A program made the translations under genes and the position numbers. The notes beneath the pieces were generated by a model. That model ran no database searches. It had not been told where the DNA came from and saw only the letters and a program-made list of their open reading frames with translations. From Xenorhabdus szentirmaii DSM 16338 (GTDB taxonomy: Bacteria; Pseudomonadota; Gammaproteobacteria; Enterobacterales; Enterobacteriaceae): DNA of 64,000 bases. Shown here one piece after another: positions 61,478-64,000 of the stretch (the first letter of the stretch is position 1; every line of letters starts with the position of its first letter). Location: contig NZ_NIBV01000001.1 of assembly GCF_002632585.1 (NCBI RefSeq), positions 610,094 through 674,093 on the forward strand, in the 5' to 3' direction.

Positions 61478-62995
61478 CTACCTTGGTGCCAAGTTTGATC
61501 TAGCCAGCCAAAGTATCAGAATTAATGTTAAGAAAATAAAGCCAAAGAGCCAAAAAATTTCATTTGCGGCCAGAATCAGACTTTGATCGGTGATTTTTTT
61601 GGCTAAAAAAGCGGTCGTTTGTAAGTCAGACAACCCTAACTTTTTGGTTTCCTCATAGGCTAAATTAACTAAGGAATTATCCGGAGTGATGAACTCCGTA
61701 AGCTGAGAATGATGAACAGATTCACGTTGAAACCATAGTGTATTGGTTAATGATGTCCCTACCGATATCGCCAATGTTCGAAAGAAGTTAAATAGGCTTC
61801 CCGCTGAAGCTACTTTCTCCTGAGGGATATCCGATAAAATAATCACATTGAGTGGCATGATAAAACATGCAATCGCTATCCCTTGAACAAACTGAGGCCA
61901 TACTGCACTGGAGAAATCCATTCCAGATTCAAACGTGTACGCCCGCCAAAAAAAGCAGAAAGAGAAAACAATAAAGCTGAGGGTGACTAAGTAACGCATA
62001 TCTATTTTAGCCCCAAACCGACCGATAACCGGGGCTAAAATAATCGGAAGAATGCCGAGGGGCGCCAATGCCAACCCGGCCAAGGCCGCAGTATAGCCAA
62101 AAACCATTTGTAATAGTTGAGGTTGTAAAACAAGTACACCAATATGAAGCAAAAATGCCAGGCTGATGCAAATCGTGCCAACCGTAAAATTACGTGATTT
62201 AAACAAAGATAAATCAACAATGGGATTTTTTTCAGTCATTTCCCAAATAACAAGCAAAATAATACCTATCGTTGCAATGACAGCTAATACGATAATTTCA
62301 TCGGAATTAAACCAATCTAATTCTTTTCCTCTGTCCAGCATGAGTTGTAAACAACCCACACCCACGATCAGCAGGATCAGCCCCACCTTATCGACCGGAA
62401 TGACTTCTATTTTTGTTTCTCGTTTCTTCAATATCAAATAGGTAATGAAAATAGCGGCTAAGCCAATCGGGACATTAATCAAAAAAATCCATCCCCAGTG
62501 GTAATTATCACTAATCCATCCACCGAGAATGGGGCCACAAACAGGCGCAATAATCACAGTCATAGACCAAATAGCCAATGCCATGCTGTGTTGAGATTTA
62601 GGGAAATTGGCCAATAACAAACTTTGCGACAGAGGGATAATCGGCCCTGCAACAGCACCTTGTATCACTCTGGCAATAATTAACATCTCAAGACTATTCG
62701 ATACACCACATAACCAAGAAGAAATAACAAACAGTAGAGTCGAAACAATAAACAAACGAACTTCCCCAACACGTTTAGCTAACCAACCTGTTAAGGGAAT
62801 CGAAATGGCATTCGCAATACCAAATGATGTGATAACCCACGTTCCTTGTGATACCGATGATCCAAGGTCACCAGCGATAGTTGATAGTGCTACGTTAGCA
62901 ATCGTCAAATCCAGTATTTGCAGAAATGCGATAATTGCCAGAGACAGGATTAACCACCAACGCTGATTGACTGATAAAGGTTCCATTTGAGTCAT
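61478..62995 (-). CDS. EmrB/QacA-type (DHA2) multidrug exporter
   Basis: Inner-membrane MFS drug:proton antiporter of 505 residues with 14 predicted helices. The N-terminus SLAIIAFLQILDLTIANVAL carries the DHA2 signature Asp, GWLAKRVGEVRLF is motif A, and WSMTVIIAPVCGPILGGWISD is the antiporter motif C. It starts 2 bp after the periplasmic adaptor gene, so the two form an EmrAB-type pump that with TolC would export hydrophobic compounds. It is an EmrB paralogue; drug range cannot be predicted. Confidence 0.93.
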   Translation of the reverse strand: MTQMEPLSVNQRWWLILSLAIIAFLQILDLTIANVALSTIAGDLGSSVSQGTWVITSFGIANAISIPLTGWLAKRVGEVRLFIVSTLLFVISSWLCGVSNSLEMLIIARVIQGAVAGPIIPLSQSLLLANFPKSQHSMALAIWSMTVIIAPVCGPILGGWISDNYHWGWIFLINVPIGLAAIFITYLILKKRETKIEVIPVDKVGLILLIVGVGCLQLMLDRGKELDWFNSDEIIVLAVIATIGIILLVIWEMTEKNPIVDLSLFKSRNFTVGTICISLAFLLHIGVLVLQPQLLQMVFGYTAALAGLALAPLGILPIILAPVIGRFGAKIDMRYLVTLSFIVFSFCFFWRAYTFESGMDFSSAVWPQFVQGIAIACFIMPLNVIILSDIPQEKVASAGSLFNFFRTLAISVGTSLTNTLWFQRESVHHSQLTEFITPDNSLVNLAYEETKKLGLSDLQTTAFLAKKITDQSLILAANEIFWLFGFIFLTLILILWLARSNLAPR

Positions 62996-62997
62996 CC

Positions 62998-64000
62998 TTA
63001 ATCTGTATTGCCAGTATTGCGTTTTATGATTTGTTCAATTATTTGGTCGATTTCATTGTTATCTAACGAAAAAACATGAGTTTGATAAATGGCCCGTTGC
63101 TGGCTTTTATCCGCTAGCGTTGTCCCTGCTGTTTTTCTCGTATCAACGGTTGCATGCATCGATAAGCCAATGCGCAGCGGATAATGGGCAAGCTGCTGTG
63201 GATCTAATTCAATGCGCACAGGCAAACGCTGCACCACTTTAATCCAGTTACCTGTGGCGTTTTGGGCTGGCAAAATGGAAAAAGCACTGCCGGTTCCCAT
63301 ATCCATACCCATGATACGCCCTTGATAGACAACCTGATCACCATAAAAATCACTGACCAAAGAAACGGGTTGCCCCAATCGCATATCAGTAAACTGTACT
63401 TCTTTAAAATTCGCTTCAACCCACATCTGGTCAGCAGGAATAATGACCATTAACGGAGCCGATTGAGTGATGCGGGCACCAACCTGAACACTACGGCGTG
63501 ATACATACCCACTGACTGGCGCATAAATTTTGGTTCGTTGCAAAGACAACCAAGCTTCACGTAAATTGGAAATTTCTTTTTCGATATTAGGGAGTTTCTT
63601 AAGTGGCGTTCCCATGACCAGAGCCTGATTAATTTTATATTCTTGCTTAGCCACTTTTAAATCTGCCTTGGCAATTTCAACCGCCTTGCGGGCATGCTCT
63701 AAATCTTCAACGGCAATGACCCTGGCTTTCCCCAATTTTTCACGCCGCGCCAGATCACCTATCAGCTTATCTAACGTAAGCTGTTTTAATTCTACATTCG
63801 CGAGATACTTAGGGTTATTGAGGATAGTTTCTTGTGTTTGACGTACTGCCTGAGCTAACGAGTTTTTACTTTTTTCGAAAGCATTCTCTGCATCGGTACT
63901 ATCCAGAATTAATAAAAGATCACCTTGTTGTACAAAATCGGTATTATCGGCATAAATGTCTTTCACACTGCCATGAACTTGTGACATGACTTGAATTTGA
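62998..64000 (-). CDS. EmrA-type periplasmic adaptor (5' end outside window)
   Basis: Membrane-fusion protein of the EmrA/HlyD family, partial. The visible part runs from the first biotinyl-lipoyl half (SQVHGSVKDIYADNTDFVQQGD) through the long coiled-coil hairpin (about 100 residues) to the second lipoyl half (KIYAPVSGYVSRRSVQVGA) and the beta-barrel with MGMDMGTGSAFSILPAQNAT-GNWIKVVQRLPVRIEL, an EmrA hallmark. The frame continues past 64000; an internal Met at 63987 replaces an Ile/Val of E. coli and is not the start. The N-terminal membrane anchor therefore lies beyond the window. Confidence 0.93.
   Translation of the reverse strand, partial: QIQVMSQVHGSVKDIYADNTDFVQQGDLLLILDSTDAENAFEKSKNSLAQAVRQTQETILNNPKYLANVELKQLTLDKLIGDLARREKLGKARVIAVEDLEHARKAVEIAKADLKVAKQEYKINQALVMGTPLKKLPNIEKEISNLREAWLSLQRTKIYAPVSGYVSRRSVQVGARITQSAPLMVIIPADQMWVEANFKEVQFTDMRLGQPVSLVSDFYGDQVVYQGRIMGMDMGTGSAFSILPAQNATGNWIKVVQRLPVRIELDPQQLAHYPLRIGLSMHATVDTRKTAGTTLADKSQQRAIYQTHVFSLDNNEIDQIIEQIIKRNTGNTD

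Overview
The window is about 64 kb of an enterobacterial chromosome of moderate GC. Gene content, gene order and protein sequences are those of Enterobacterales, and the extended AT-rich spacers plus the accessory transporters point to the Morganellaceae, most likely Xenorhabdus or Photorhabdus. This placement is an inference from remembered sequences; no database was searched. Almost everything is core genome. No insertion sequence, prophage or CRISPR array was seen.

Layout. (1) 1-6456: tRNA-Gly and orn on the minus strand, then rsgA-psd-mscM on the plus strand, as in E. coli near 94 min. (2) 6469-10511: a small accessory block with two MFS exporters, a wrecked MocR-type regulator and an AhpD/CMD-family protein whose upstream region carries four 16-bp repeats. 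(3) 10667-32328: a block matching E. coli near 85-86 min: yigL, pldB, recQ, a broken pldA, yigI, rarD, corA, uvrD (with LexA box), yigB-xerC-yigA-dapF-lptM, cyaY, cyaA (TTG start and conserved CRP site) and hemCDXY. (4) 32544-33653: the small RNA gene glmZ with a sigma54 promoter and GlrR-type sites, then the tRNA operon argX-hisR-leuT-proM. (5) 33763-48670: thrP and the complete twelve-gene wec operon for enterobacterial common antigen (ECA). (6) 49067-60334: rho, trxA, rhlB, gppA, rep, ilvC, ilvY. (7) 60620-64000: an AraC-type regulator and an EmrAB-type efflux pair, cut by the window end.

The genes form several working sets: ECA synthesis, flipping and polymerisation (wecA to wecG); uroporphyrinogen III synthesis (hemC, hemD); RNA processing and termination (orn, rho, rhlB, trxA); DNA repair and segregation (recQ, uvrD, rep, xerC); phospholipid metabolism (psd, pldB, decayed pldA); and amino-sugar supply through glmZ, which feeds the same UDP-GlcNAc pool that wecA and wecB draw on.

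The main oddities are pldA broken by two frame changes with its catalytic residues split between frames, a MocR regulator reduced to its two ends, a thioredoxin with an Asp-Ile repeat extension encoded by a hexanucleotide repeat, a rho leader filled with two families of short direct repeats, and a general tendency to small tandem duplications in spacers.
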